IMG/VR virus record: IMGVR_UViG_3300031784_000023
Location: 1 to 64,000 of that record
DNA: 64,000 nucleotides
Strand: one strand, 5' to 3'
Source: a virus
Shown here: positions 23,561-32,683 of the stretch, piece by piece
Position numbering within the stretch: position 1 is the stretch's first letter
Layout: every line of letters begins with the position of its first letter
Position numbers and translations under genes: made by a program
The notes under the pieces: generated by a model
Database searches by the model: none
The model's input: only the letters and a program-made list of their open reading frames with translations
What the model was told of the DNA's origin: nothing

Positions 23561-25080
23561 TAATACGTACCTCCGTTTAACGAAATGCCGATGGGCGGAA
23601 TCTCTGTGCCGTTAGCATAGGTACCGCCGTCAATTATATTCACAGGCGTTAGAACTGGAGCGCCGTTTCGGTACGTGCCTCCATCAAAAGTCTCAACAGC
23701 TTGCGGAGCATAGGGATCATATACAGAAACAGGCTCAAGAACGATATTATCAGGGTTTAAAGGCGCAGCCGAACCCAGCTCACCGACGTTTAGTATCTTA
23801 GCTACAACGTTATATGTATCTGGATATAACATCTGTTTAGGCATTTCCTCAATCGAGGGACCATACCGACTCCACCATGTCAAATTCTTCTCTCGGGTGT
23901 AAAAGTCAGTCTGTTTTTTTAGATCCATTTCAAATTTTTCTCGATACCATTCGTTCATAGGCTCGTCATTAGGTTGCGGCAACCAAATTGTCGTAGCGGC
24001 GCTCTGCTGGTATTTATTCTTTAAATCCCACATCGCGGCGTAAATGTGCTTACACCATTTAGGTTGATAATAAAATAAGTTTGGATCAGAGTAAGATTCT
24101 TGCTGATAAGAAGGAATATTATATATCTGGTTAAGATAAATAAAACCAAAAGAACGAGCGTAACCTGGATTATCCTGCGCGTCCACCACGCGGGGTGTTT
24201 GCTCGGGACCAGCGTCATAGAAACCGGGAGAAGTATTGAAGACACCCGTGTACGGATAGCGCATCTTCAGAGACTTTTGATACAAGTCGAAAGACTCGCG
24301 CCCCAAAAAATCAGGACAGCTGCACTGTGAACGCATCTCTGTTGTCAAAAACTCGCCAGGGGCTGGAGGACCTGAAGCAGGTACTGTCATAGCGTTAGCG
24401 TCGACAACACTCCAGCTGTTTTGAGGAGAGTGAGATAAAAACAGAGTGTTGAAAGTCGGCGTAAAATCCGGATCTTTAGGTACGCCGTTAAAGCCCACGG
24501 CGACGACCGTGTAGTTATTGAACCCAAAAAGCTTGTCTACGCCGCCGGCTGTAAATCTATTAGATAGAACTTCGCCCTTAAAAAAGGATATAGGAGCACC
24601 AAAAGTAGATGTGAGCTTTACGGCGTAAGTCTGTGGATCGTAATTAGTTACCGAATCTATAGCGTATCCGTAGTCTTTAAAGTTAAAAGAATCTCTAGGT
24701 CGAATTCCGACCATCCACATTTTGGAGTCGGTCCTCGTTGTTGGGTATAAGAAACTGAGCCCCGGAACGTAAACACCAGAACCGGGATCGTTACCCAAGT
24801 AGTATTTAAAACCGTACCCTAAACCGTCGTATGCCTGCTGCGCATACATAGACAACTCATAACCACGGCGCCATCTAGTCCAGAGGGAAGCGTAGTTATA
24901 GTCGCTTAGAACACTGAAATCTTTAGTACCTACAGCGGGTCTAAAACGCCGATGAAAAGGTTGCGGTCGACTTAATTCGGACGGTTTTTCAGCGCCGGAA
25001 ATATCGGGAACAGATCGGATACCTGAGTTCGCGTTGAACTGACGAAACCCAAAGTTATCCGATCCTTTCCGACGTGACAT
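23560..25080 (-). CDS. Virion protein with SWIM-like zinc motif
   Basis: 506-aa protein. A SWIM-type pattern is visible: CSCPDFLGRE at about residues 254-263 and WCKHIYAAMW about 80 residues later (Cys-x-Cys ... Cys-x-His). SWIM modules bind zinc and often DNA or protein, and are unusual in phage structural genes. The C-terminus has repeated ETFDGGTYRNGAP, IIDGGTYANGTE and LNGGTY motifs. It lies between fibre-like genes, so a head-tail or neck role is likely. Confidence 0.6.
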   Translation of the reverse strand: MSRRKGSDNFGFRQFNANSGIRSVPDISGAEKPSELSRPQPFHRRFRPAVGTKDFSVLSDYNYASLWTRWRRGYELSMYAQQAYDGLGYGFKYYLGNDPGSGVYVPGLSFLYPTTRTDSKMWMVGIRPRDSFNFKDYGYAIDSVTNYDPQTYAVKLTSTFGAPISFFKGEVLSNRFTAGGVDKLFGFNNYTVVAVGFNGVPKDPDFTPTFNTLFLSHSPQNSWSVVDANAMTVPASGPPAPGEFLTTEMRSQCSCPDFLGRESFDLYQKSLKMRYPYTGVFNTSPGFYDAGPEQTPRVVDAQDNPGYARSFGFIYLNQIYNIPSYQQESYSDPNLFYYQPKWCKHIYAAMWDLKNKYQQSAATTIWLPQPNDEPMNEWYREKFEMDLKKQTDFYTREKNLTWWSRYGPSIEEMPKQMLYPDTYNVVAKILNVGELGSAAPLNPDNIVLEPVSVYDPYAPQAVETFDGGTYRNGAPVLTPVNIIDGGTYANGTEIPPIGISLNGGTY

Positions 25081-25086
25081 ATCAGA

Positions 25087-25656
25087 TCAATAGAATCCGC
25101 CTTGAGCCAAGATAGTGATGCCCGAAGGACTGAGGCCGCCGGAGGCAGCTACACCAGAAGCGCCGGCAGGACCCACGCCGATGTAACCGGCACACAGGAT
25201 GTAGCCCTTTTCGAGGTACAAACCTTCGTTCTTGCCGATTTGAACAGGAGCGATCAGGTTAGTATCACCAGTGCGAGGAACCGGCGCCATTACAGCAGGT
25301 AACTGAACACCCAGCGGGTAACCAAAAGTAGAACCGCTCAGTCCGACTTCAAAGCGTCCGACCATCAGAGCAGCTGACGTGGAAGGAGCCGACTGGTTAG
25401 GCATGTAGACGTACAGACCAATATCAGCCGTACGAATACCACTGTTGTCAGGGTAATCTTCGTTGCTGACAATGGTGATGTCCTCAACGAGAGCACCATC
25501 TTCAGACGGAAGATCGCCTACGCGCACTAACTGGATCAAGTCCCCCAGGGCGGGGTTAGTGGGATCACAAGTAGTAGTAGCGTTGGTGATACGCGCGCCC
25601 CGTAAAAAAGGACGATCTACAAGACAAGGTTGCTTGTTGGTGCTAGTAGAGGCCAT
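25087..25656 (-). CDS. Structural protein
   Basis: 189-aa beta-rich protein starting ASTSTNKQPCLVDRPFLRGA. Patterns such as GYPLGVQLPAVMAPVPRTGD and GLYLEKGYILCAGYIGVGPA resemble capsid- or fibre-associated proteins in the same region. No named family. Located between the SWIM-like protein and 25678-26118. Confidence 0.6.
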   Translation of the reverse strand: MASTSTNKQPCLVDRPFLRGARITNATTTCDPTNPALGDLIQLVRVGDLPSEDGALVEDITIVSNEDYPDNSGIRTADIGLYVYMPNQSAPSTSAALMVGRFEVGLSGSTFGYPLGVQLPAVMAPVPRTGDTNLIAPVQIGKNEGLYLEKGYILCAGYIGVGPAGASGVAASGGLSPSGITILAQGGFY

Positions 25657-25677
25657 TGTGTGCGCTAGATGGGGTTA

Positions 25678-26118
25678 TCAGCCTAAACCCCGTAAAGGGT
25701 TATCGGTTTTAAGGGGCGCAGGCTTGACTAATGCCGACGCCAATAATGCAGACGAATCTTCTTTAGACCCGCCAATACGCTCAAGAATCTTATTAAGCCG
25801 ATCTTCGTCTTGCTGCTTAGCAATGTAGTCAGAGATCATGCGGGTAGCCATACCTTGAGGAGCTGGCTCCATGCCTCGGATCCCTCGGATCATATTTCCG
25901 AGTCCTTCAAGCAAAATACTGCCGCCGATCCACGCGTTATTAAAGGGGCTATCTAATCCGCCAGGTTTAGCGGGGCTGGGACTGGTGGAAGGCGCCAACC
26001 CCTCGGCTACGGAAGAGAAGTCATTAACGCTATATGCCGGCGACTCAAATCCGCCGGCAATCGAGGTACCGAAGTCATACCCGCGTAGGGGTACAGAATT
26101 AGAAAAGTAGTCCGCCAT
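25678..26118 (-). CDS. Hypothetical virion protein
   Basis: 146-aa protein, Pro/Gly/Ser-rich in the first half (GTSIAGGFESPAYSVNDFSS) and helical in the second (ISDYIAKQQDEDRLNKILER). Unknown function; structural neighbourhood on both sides. Confidence 0.5.
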   Translation of the reverse strand: MADYFSNSVPLRGYDFGTSIAGGFESPAYSVNDFSSVAEGLAPSTSPSPAKPGGLDSPFNNAWIGGSILLEGLGNMIRGIRGMEPAPQGMATRMISDYIAKQQDEDRLNKILERIGGSKEDSSALLASALVKPAPLKTDNPLRGLG

Positions 26119-26128
26119 GGATCAATCC

Positions 26129-27865
26129 TCAGAACAGGGGCATTTTTTCAAGGGTCTGGTACGCCTGCGGAGCAAGCGTGGCGTTTAAATCCGCCGCTCC
26201 TTGAGTACTAAAAGCAGCATTCATCGCTGCAGCACGCGCTTGCCCGGCGGCGTTATTGGGGGTGTTAGTGCCCATGGAAGTACCCAGAACAGCGCCTTGC
26301 GCCACGGGCATCTGTTGATTAGGACCGCGACGCTGCATTTGAAGTTGCAGACGGTAGGCAAGCTCGGGGTTAGCTTTTGCCCAAGTTTCTAAAGCTGCCT
26401 CGGTTTCAATGCCGACGGAAGCAGGTGCGCCCATTCCTTTAAGTGCGCCGATAATTTGTTCCGACCGGCCAGGAGCACCAGCGTAAGCCGCTTGAACACG
26501 GTAAAAATCACCAATGTTCTGGTACTGAGAAGCATCTTGACGGAGGCCCTGGGCTGCGTTTTGAATTGCTTGACGATACTCGGATTCTCGCGAATCCATA
26601 AGTTGCGGTACCGACCCGGCCCCCATGGAGCTACCGACGGGAGCTGCCGGGGCTTGCCCGCCAATCGGAGCCGACGGACCAGGAGCAAAAGGCGCAGCAG
26701 GAGCGCTAAGTGAACTGGGGTTGACGGTACCTGGGATTGCGTTGGTGCTACCAGCAATAGGTTGAGGGGCAGCCGTTAAAGGAGCACCAGTAACAGAGGG
26801 AGTATTAGCGCCGAACTCAGGAGTAGCTGTGGGAGCGCCTAGTTGAGTCTCGCCCGGAGTAGAGAGCTGCTCTTGACGGCCGGACATATAAGCAGCAAGA
26901 CCAAGACCGCCTAAAATCCCACCGCCGACGAAAGGTGCAACAGGCATCCGCAAGGAAGCAGAAGTCCCGCCAGCTGCGGCGGCCCCAGCGGCAGCAGGAG
27001 ACGAGAAAATCTGACCTAGATCAACGGTATTGATTCCGCCCATAGCATTAGCTCGGGTCGCAATAGGAGATCCCTCGGGCAGGGCTACTCCACGTCCGAG
27101 AATTTCATAAACATTTACGGGTTGAATACCTGGTTCAACTGCAGAACTTGTCGTGCGTGCGAGAGCGCCGCCCTGACCTCCAGTAGATAAACCGGCGCCG
27201 CCTGCAGGAGGAGCCATACCGCCTCCAACCGAACGCGTAAGATCACCGCCCCGATTCATGTATTGAGTGGGAGTTGTTTCCAGCTGCCGGATCAGAGGAG
27301 AGTCAAATCCCTCGGTGCTCAACAGTGCTTCCATGACGTCGTCAGCATTGACGCCACGCTCTGCGGCCGTGGTCTCGACGATGGAACGAATACGGTTATA
27401 CCCTTCAGGGTCTCGACGCATCAGTTCTTTACCGTAAGCAAAGGCAGGTTCAGGAGCTTGCGGGGAACTTAAAATCGGATAGGGACGGACAGTAGTGCTC
27501 GCGGGGATATCTTGACCTACAGGTAAAGAACGTTGCCCAGGAGCAACACCAGGAGTACGAGCCGGAAGAGTTTCGCGAGGAACATCGGCTTGGGGATATC
27601 CAGCGCGACGAGGAATTTGTTCTGCAGGAATTTCGCGGGGGCCGGGAAGTTGCCGCTGAAATCTCCCGGTGGATCGATCAGGAGGAACGTTTAGACGCGG
27701 TTGAACAGCAGGACCAGTAGGTGCGGAAGGAGTAGCGGAAGAGCTAGGTTGTATCGTTTGCCGAATTTGCCGAGGGCTCGGCGCATCCGGAATCATGTTA
27801 TTGATCATCCGGAGCCCGCCTTCAACAAGCGCTCGGATGGTTTTTTCGTATGCGCTGTACGACAT
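26129..27865 (-). CDS. Large Ala/Pro/Gly-rich virion protein
   Basis: 578-aa protein of low complexity, rich in Pro, Ala, Gly and Gln. A hydrophobic segment near residues 300-335 (LRMPVAPFVGGGILGGLGLA) may insert in membrane. The C-terminal 130 residues are helical (SEYRQAIQNAAQGLRQDASQ, later ETWAKANPELAYRLQLQMQR). The layout is reminiscent of ejection or internal core proteins of short-tailed phages. No family named. Confidence 0.6.
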   Translation of the reverse strand: MSYSAYEKTIRALVEGGLRMINNMIPDAPSPRQIRQTIQPSSSATPSAPTGPAVQPRLNVPPDRSTGRFQRQLPGPREIPAEQIPRRAGYPQADVPRETLPARTPGVAPGQRSLPVGQDIPASTTVRPYPILSSPQAPEPAFAYGKELMRRDPEGYNRIRSIVETTAAERGVNADDVMEALLSTEGFDSPLIRQLETTPTQYMNRGGDLTRSVGGGMAPPAGGAGLSTGGQGGALARTTSSAVEPGIQPVNVYEILGRGVALPEGSPIATRANAMGGINTVDLGQIFSSPAAAGAAAAGGTSASLRMPVAPFVGGGILGGLGLAAYMSGRQEQLSTPGETQLGAPTATPEFGANTPSVTGAPLTAAPQPIAGSTNAIPGTVNPSSLSAPAAPFAPGPSAPIGGQAPAAPVGSSMGAGSVPQLMDSRESEYRQAIQNAAQGLRQDASQYQNIGDFYRVQAAYAGAPGRSEQIIGALKGMGAPASVGIETEAALETWAKANPELAYRLQLQMQRRGPNQQMPVAQGAVLGTSMGTNTPNNAAGQARAAAMNAAFSTQGAADLNATLAPQAYQTLEKMPLF

Positions 27866-27880
27866 CCTAAAGACCTAGCC

Positions 27881-27890
27881 TGAGTTTATA
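27881..27890 (-). promoter_or_regulatory. Late promoter-like -10 motif
   Basis: TATAAACTCA on the minus strand, 15 nt before the ATG at 27865. Confidence 0.35.
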
Positions 27891-28511
27891 TTAGCGCCAA
27901 TCTGCGTAGAAATACAGACGATCAGCACGAGACACATCAGGTGGGCCAGGAATAGCCTGGATAAATTCTGCGCCACTACGTTCAAATCTGTAACGAGATG
28001 CCACAGGGTCTTTGTAGTTGGCGACGTAAAGCATTTCTGCCAAACGACCCGTCTCGTACAGGTAGTTCTGTCGCCAAACTTTGGCTACTTCAGTTTTATC
28101 TTGAATGTTGATTGAACGGTTAACATCACCAAGGATTGTTTCTTGGCGGTTCGTGGCGCGACCAGCTGCAAGTTCTGTTAAACGCTCAGCTTCCTCACAG
28201 CGCTCAATCTGCTGGATAATTTTATCGTAGTAAAATTCACTAGATATACTATTACAAGCCTCTAATAACCTGGCATAATCACCAGCAGGTACAGTAGCTA
28301 TCGCGTAACCCAAGTGATAGCATACTCTACTGAAGTTAAAATCATCTAACCTGTAACCAAATACAGCGGCAGGATTACGCGTTAGCTGATTAACAGCAGC
28401 GTAAACTACTTGTCTTTTGGTGGCGTCAGTAGTGTCAGGCTGAAAAACAACGCCTTGTTGTGCTAAATAACTTTGAAGTTGTTCTAGCTCTTGTTGTGTA
28501 AACTGGGCCAC
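27891..28511 (-). CDS. Head-tail connector-like or neck protein
   Basis: 206-aa, mainly helical protein with a GTG start (AQFTQQELEQLQSYLAQQGV). Helical stretches include YDKIIQQIERCEEAERLTEL and VAKVWRQNYLYETGRLAEML. It sits among structural genes, and the all-helical build fits a connector or adaptor, but no family was recognised. A promoter-like motif lies 21 nt upstream. Confidence 0.5.
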   Translation of the reverse strand: MAQFTQQELEQLQSYLAQQGVVFQPDTTDATKRQVVYAAVNQLTRNPAAVFGYRLDDFNFSRVCYHLGYAIATVPAGDYARLLEACNSISSEFYYDKIIQQIERCEEAERLTELAAGRATNRQETILGDVNRSINIQDKTEVAKVWRQNYLYETGRLAEMLYVANYKDPVASRYRFERSGAEFIQAIPGPPDVSRADRLYFYADWR

Positions 28512-28532
28512 AACTACCGACGCCTACAGTAC

Positions 28533-28542
28533 ACCTATTGTA
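28533..28542 (-). promoter_or_regulatory. Late promoter-like -10 motif
   Basis: TACAATAGGT on the minus strand, 21 nt before the GTG start at 28511. Confidence 0.35.
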
Positions 28543-28566
28543 CTCTTTATTTATTTAATCCAAGGA

Positions 28567-29007
28567 TTATTCAACGTAGATCGCATCACTGAGGATCTCA
28601 TCCCAGTTAATGTGTTTAATTTGGCGGAGCTGCTCCAGTTTTGAAAAGCGCTCACCCGGCAGGGACATGCGGAGCTCGATGATCTCGTTGGCGGTCTTAA
28701 GGCCCACGCCGGGAAGAATCTGCGTCAGCAGCTCGGGGGTAGCGCCGTTCAGATTGAAACGACTTGGCGCAGGCACTTGGGGCTTAACAATCTGACGACC
28801 CCGTCGCGACTTAACGGGTTTTGCGCCCTGTTCTGAATCTGTATCTCCTTCCTTTTGCTCGATCTGATTTTTATGGGCAAAAAAGACTTTACCCGTGGTT
28901 TTAGACTTAACCATAAAGTACTCACCGTCATCATGAGTACTGAGGATATCTACTTTAACACCACTAGGTGTATAGGTGACGTCTTGAGGAACAGTGGCAG
29001 TCATCAT
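28567..29007 (-). CDS. Helix-hairpin-helix (ComEA-like) protein
   Basis: 146-aa protein. Residues about 80-146 form a ComEA-type helix-hairpin-helix pair: FNLNGATPELLTQILPGVGL, then KTANEIIELRMSLPGERFSK. The PGVGLKTA hairpin binds the DNA backbone non-specifically. The N-terminal ~45 residues look beta-rich (VKVDILSTHDDGEYFMVKSK). A DNA-organising or DNA-entry role is possible. Divergent from 29067-29546. Confidence 0.72.
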   Translation of the reverse strand: MMTATVPQDVTYTPSGVKVDILSTHDDGEYFMVKSKTTGKVFFAHKNQIEQKEGDTDSEQGAKPVKSRRGRQIVKPQVPAPSRFNLNGATPELLTQILPGVGLKTANEIIELRMSLPGERFSKLEQLRQIKHINWDEILSDAIYVE

Positions 29008-29041
29008 AAAGATACGACTTTCGCAGAGTATAGGACAAAGT

Positions 29042-29051
29042 TAGAATAGAG
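29042..29051 (+). promoter_or_regulatory. Late promoter-like -10 motif (plus strand)
   Basis: TAGAATAGAG, 15 nt before the ATG at 29067; matches the minus-strand late motif. Confidence 0.4.
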
Positions 29052-29066
29052 GAAAGGTAACGAACC

Positions 29067-29546
29067 ATGCCCAACCCTTTTAACTTACTTAGATTTGCAA
29101 ATCAAGTACCTGGCGTAGGCAAAGCTTTAAGAGCTGTATACGCAGTTGCTCCGGATGTAGGCATTGGGTTGCCCCTTGAACTCCTAATGTCTACAAAAAA
29201 ATCCCCAAAAAAAGAAAGAACAGCTGGACTAAACACAGCAGCAGAAGTTGCCACGTCGCTTGTACTAGGTGGAGCCGAAACAATTCCTCAGCTGACTCAG
29301 TTAGCTACGGACCCAGGAATCCTGAAAGCGCTCGGGCAAGAAGGGCTCAGCAAAAACGAAATAATTCGAAATTTAAATGCGCGAGCTCGCACGATCAACC
29401 CCAGCATGTATACCGAGCAGTTGGTAGAACAAATTGTTGAAGGTCAGATCGACGCGGAAAAAGAACGGCTGATGCAGGAAGCCCGCAATCGCCTGCGTGG
29501 AATCGAAGTACCCCTGCCGACCTCAAGCATGATGCAGATGCGTTAA
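29067..29546 (+). CDS. Hypothetical protein (159 aa)
   Basis: Lone plus-strand gene between structural minus-strand genes, with GGAAAGG upstream as ribosome-binding site. Mostly helical, with Gly/Ala-rich possibly membrane-active N-terminal half (FANQVPGVGKALRAVYAVAP) and a charged C-terminus (QIDAEKERLMQEARNRLRGI). Similar in style to internal virion proteins. Ends before a bidirectional hairpin terminator. Confidence 0.55.
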   Translation: MPNPFNLLRFANQVPGVGKALRAVYAVAPDVGIGLPLELLMSTKKSPKKERTAGLNTAAEVATSLVLGGAETIPQLTQLATDPGILKALGQEGLSKNEIIRNLNARARTINPSMYTEQLVEQIVEGQIDAEKERLMQEARNRLRGIEVPLPTSSMMQMR

Positions 29547-29551
29547 GGCAA

Positions 29552-29577
29552 TAAAAAACCCCTCCCGGAGGAGGGGT
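29552..29577 (-). terminator. Rho-independent terminator after capsid/structural genes
   Basis: On the minus strand, ACCCCTCC-TCCG-GGAGGGGT forms an 8-bp stem with a 4-nt loop followed by TTTTTT. It ends transcripts from the 29600-32603 block and may also slow plus-strand transcripts. Confidence 0.85.
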
Positions 29578-29599
29578 CCCCTTTGCCGACCTGAGTATA

Positions 29600-30478
29600 T
29601 CAGGAAGGAACGGTCGAAGTGAACACCGAAGATTCCACCACGCCGCCAGGCTGGAGGGCCACATCGTCGCGCTTAGGAGCGACATCGGGCACGATCCAGC
29701 AGACTTCGCAAATTGCAAGAGCCTTGTTGTTGCCGGCCAGTTTGCCAGCTTGGGCGCGAGGATCGAAGGTGCCAGAAGCCAGAGCAAGACCCGAAGCGGC
29801 AACGCCGCCCAGGTTGCGAGTGGCGAACAGCTTCCAAGTAGTCTCGGCACTCAGAGCAGACAGCTTGCTGGAGTCGATGATGTTCACCGAAGCGTTGCTG
29901 CCGTTCTCGATCCGGCTGTTGGAACCGGTCACGGAGGCGCCGAATTGGCCGGACACCACAGTGCCGTCGCTCCGCAGACCTTGGCTCACTGCAGGAACCA
30001 GGCTGAGCTGAGGAGTGGCGCTACCGCCGCCCACGCCGCTGCTGATCACGTCGCCGCCATCAACACGCAGAGAAGCACGGTACACATAAGCACCCGAAGG
30101 CACTGCAATACCGTTAGCGATGTCTGCACGCACATCCTTGTGATAATCCGGGGAGGGGATAATCACATTGGCGCTGCTGAAGGCTTGGTTAGAGCCGTTC
30201 AGACCAGAACCGTAGGGCTGAGCGTAGTACTCAAGCTGATTAACGGAACCGAGGGCCTGGTAAGACAGGTCCACGTAGCCGATTGCCTGTTGGGCAATCC
30301 AGCCGGGACGGAACACCACGCCGACAGGACCGCCAATAGGCTGGTTGGTCAGAGTTTCGGAGGTTCCGTTCTCGTTGTTGAAAACAACGGACTTCTCTTC
30401 GTGCCAGTAACGAAGAACGTTGGTGTAGTTACCAGGATAGATCTTGGCAACTTGAAGCTGGTTAGGGTTGATTGCCAT
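29600..30478 (-). CDS. Abundant structural protein next to the major capsid protein
   Basis: 292-aa protein placed 14 nt after the capsid gene, with a strong GAGGAGG ribosome-binding site. Beta-rich (NPNQLQVAKIYPGNYTNVLR, then QPIGGPVGVVFRPGWIAQQA) and with NENGTSETLTNQP loops. Clean codon bias and position suggest a highly made capsid-associated or tail-tube-type protein. Family unknown. Confidence 0.7.
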   Translation of the reverse strand: MAINPNQLQVAKIYPGNYTNVLRYWHEEKSVVFNNENGTSETLTNQPIGGPVGVVFRPGWIAQQAIGYVDLSYQALGSVNQLEYYAQPYGSGLNGSNQAFSSANVIIPSPDYHKDVRADIANGIAVPSGAYVYRASLRVDGGDVISSGVGGGSATPQLSLVPAVSQGLRSDGTVVSGQFGASVTGSNSRIENGSNASVNIIDSSKLSALSAETTWKLFATRNLGGVAASGLALASGTFDPRAQAGKLAGNNKALAICEVCWIVPDVAPKRDDVALQPGGVVESSVFTSTVPS

Positions 30479-30492
30479 CGTTAGTTACCTCC

Positions 30493-32603
30493 TCAAGCGT
30501 TAAAGGAGTAAGCCACGGTGGCGAAATCAGCGTTCAGGAGTTCGAAACCTGCGTACAGGCTCCAAATCATCATGATGAAACGGCTGAAGTCGTCGTTGTT
30601 GTTCAGGAGCACCTGAGCGTTGTTGCCGCCGATACCGACGCCCACGCTCTGGGGACCGAAGAACATACCGATTGCACTCTCATAAGAAGCGCTGGTACCG
30701 CCGATGGTAGCAGTCTGACTCTGAGAAGGCATGTTGGTCGATTCGAAGAAGCGAACGCCTTCGAACACGAAACCGGTGGGCATGATGGGCTCACCAGCCA
30801 CGAAGCTGGCTTGACCAAAGCCCTGACCCATGTAGATAGCAGCGTTGGGCTGCATACCGGACATGAGGGGGTTGATCTGACCGTTGCCAGGATAACGAGC
30901 CACTTCACGGAAGTCGCTGTTCTGACGCAGGTGCATCAGGAAGGTAGGATCGCAAACACAGCGATAGAAACCGTCCTGATAAGTAGGAACGTTACGCTTA
31001 CGCAGGCTCTTCACCACGCGCAGCAGGTCGTCCTTAACGTCGAACTTGGCTTGTTCGGCGTTGGAGTAGGTCAGCGAACCGACGGCAAGGTCGCCAGGGT
31101 AGTAGTAACCACCTTGGGTGTCGGAAGCTTGACCCTTAGAAACTGCTTTCAGGAGTTCGTTAATGAACACCCGGTCACGCCAACGACGATAGTCGTCGAG
31201 CAGAGTCAGCGAACCGATGGACTGGTGGAAAGCGGTGAGGTTACCGGTATCCAGCAGCAGGCGCTGTGCAGTGATCAGGGTTTCCCGAGCAATCTTAAAG
31301 GTGCTCGGCTGAGTGGGATCGGACGGATCAGCAGGACCGGTGTACTCCTTAAGAGTCACCAGCACTTTGTCCTTCACAATGTTGCGGCTGTTAGCAGTAC
31401 CGATGGTCTGCTCTGCAGTACGCTCACGGGATTCCTTGCTGCCGGGGTTACCCCAGAAGCGATAACGATCAAGCTGAACGGTCTGGCCGGGTTGTTTGCT
31501 ACCTGTAATGCTTTAATAAGCACCGAGAGGCTCTTTATCCTCTCGTAACATCAACTTAAGGGCGTTGATGAGTAGACTATATCTTCACCCACAGCAGGAT
31601 TTTCCTCTGTTTGGGTGCTCCGCACTCGTGTCACCTTATCGGCTTCTACAACAAAGTTGTTGCGGTCAGCCTCGCTCCATTTTGACTTTCCTCGATTAGT
31701 TCGAGTGTCATAACGGAGGTCAAATTTGTATTGCATAGCTTTACAACCATAAGGCTTAAGTGCTTCTACAAAATTCCTAGCGTTTGTTCCGTTAGCACGA
31801 AGATTCCACAAATTTGGATTCTTTTTAGCTGAAGGTACGCGAGGAGTTAAAGAAGCTCCTGTAAGACTTTCTATCCAATCTGATACCGTCAAAGCAGTAT
31901 CATAAGGGACGTATAAAGCCAGCTCTACAATGCGTTCCCTAATGTAAGGTTCCCCGGTTCGCGTAGATTGGCCACGCTTTCGCAGGTGTAAGTTCCCGTC
32001 GTCCATGTACAGAACGGCAAGACCCTCTAAACCAATATCCCTTAGGAAAGTAGCTGTAAAAACTTTCTTCCCTTGAGGATACAGTTCCCTATAAATAGGT
32101 ATTAACAGCTCGTTCTGATTAGACCACCACTGACAGGAAGGAAAAGTTCCGGTCTGGCAGTCAGACTCGCGATCCTTTATGGGCTGTTTAATACCCAGAA
32201 TTCGGTTTAAGCGCCCCACTTTCCAGCGAAGGAACTCAAACTGTTTTCTTGAATGGGCTATGTGGAGACTAGGGTAAGTAGTCACCTGCCGTAAATGGCC
32301 GTCACCCAAACAAACCCCTTTTAAAAAGGAGCGATCGCTACGAGAGAGCATTTGAGCAGTGTTAGTCGTTGAACCTTCCAACCATTTCTGATTGGCTTGG
32401 CTGCTGATTGGCCTCCCTTTCGGGTCCGGCGTTCCAGCAATTCACGGAGTTTAACCTAAAGGCTTTCACCTAAAGGGACTCTAGACCCATGGGTCCAAGT
32501 CATGCACCACAACCGGCTCTGCAGCCATCTCTACAACATACGCTGGGTGCGGACGGTAGAGCTCTGCGCCGAGCAGCTTCGGAAAATCATTGTCGACGAA
32601 CAA
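30493..32603 (-). CDS. Major capsid protein, split by a group I intron
   Basis: Two exons: 32497-32603 (TTG start at 32601-32603, with GGAGG 8 nt upstream) and 30493-31510. Joined, they encode 374 aa. Exon 1 reads FVDNDFPKLLGAELYRPHPA, ending VVVHD; the splice completes codon TTC and exon 2 continues ITGSKQPGQTVQLDRYRFWG without frame break. The rest (TLITAQRLLLDTGN; YYPGDLAVGSLTYSNAEQAK; VPTYQDGFYRCVCDPTFLMH) looks like a phage major capsid protein, and the following gene and terminator fit a high-expression unit. A TTG start for such an abundant protein is unusual. Confidence 0.82.
31511..32496 (-). other. Group I intron in the major capsid gene
   Basis: 986-nt self-splicing intron. The conserved core elements, read on the minus strand, are P (GAATTGCTGGAA, about 32432-32443), Q (AATCAGCAGCCAAG, about 32396-32409), R (GGTTCAACGACTAA, about 32360-32374) and S (GAAGATATAGTC, about 31574-31585), with P7 formed by GACTA/TAGTC. 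The 5' splice site is CATGACTT/GGACCC: the exon GACUU pairs with GAGUC inside the intron, giving the required U-G wobble. The intron ends in G at 31511. It carries the LAGLIDADG gene in the P8 region. Confidence 0.88.
31551..32381 (-). CDS. Intron-encoded LAGLIDADG homing endonuclease
   Basis: 276-aa enzyme encoded within the capsid-gene intron. Two LAGLIDADG-type motifs: FLKGVCLGDGHL (residues 19-30) and GLAVLYMDDGNL (about 134-145), the latter with the acidic pair expected at the active site. The TTG start used here overlaps the intron R element; a later Met11 is also possible. The C-terminus overlaps the intron S element, so RNA fold and protein sequence are co-constrained. It should cut intron-less capsid alleles and drive intron spread. 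Confidence 0.9.
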   Translation of the reverse strand: MEGSTTNTAQMLSRSDRSFLKGVCLGDGHLRQVTTYPSLHIAHSRKQFEFLRWKVGRLNRILGIKQPIKDRESDCQTGTFPSCQWWSNQNELLIPIYRELYPQGKKVFTATFLRDIGLEGLAVLYMDDGNLHLRKRGQSTRTGEPYIRERIVELALYVPYDTALTVSDWIESLTGASLTPRVPSAKKNPNLWNLRANGTNARNFVEALKPYGCKAMQYKFDLRYDTRTNRGKSKWSEADRNNFVVEADKVTRVRSTQTEENPAVGEDIVYSSTPLS

Positions 32604-32683
32604 AGCGTCAACCTCCGAAGAACTACATACGTAATCTAACTAGAGAATCAATAGATTAAAAGACCCTTGTCTCGTTTTTAGCG

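Noticed and set aside
29750-30484. Plus-strand frame (about 244 codons) opposite the structural gene next to the capsid gene
   Set aside because: Antisense shadow of a strongly biased structural gene; no start signal or domain.
30472-31548. Long plus-strand frame (about 358 codons) across the capsid gene
   Set aside because: It lies antisense to the capsid exon and exists because of that gene's strong codon bias; its protein has no recognisable features.
32331-32338. HIP1 palindrome GCGATCGC
   Set aside because: Seen only once in my reading; host-type HIP1 enrichment is not present, so it carries no information here.
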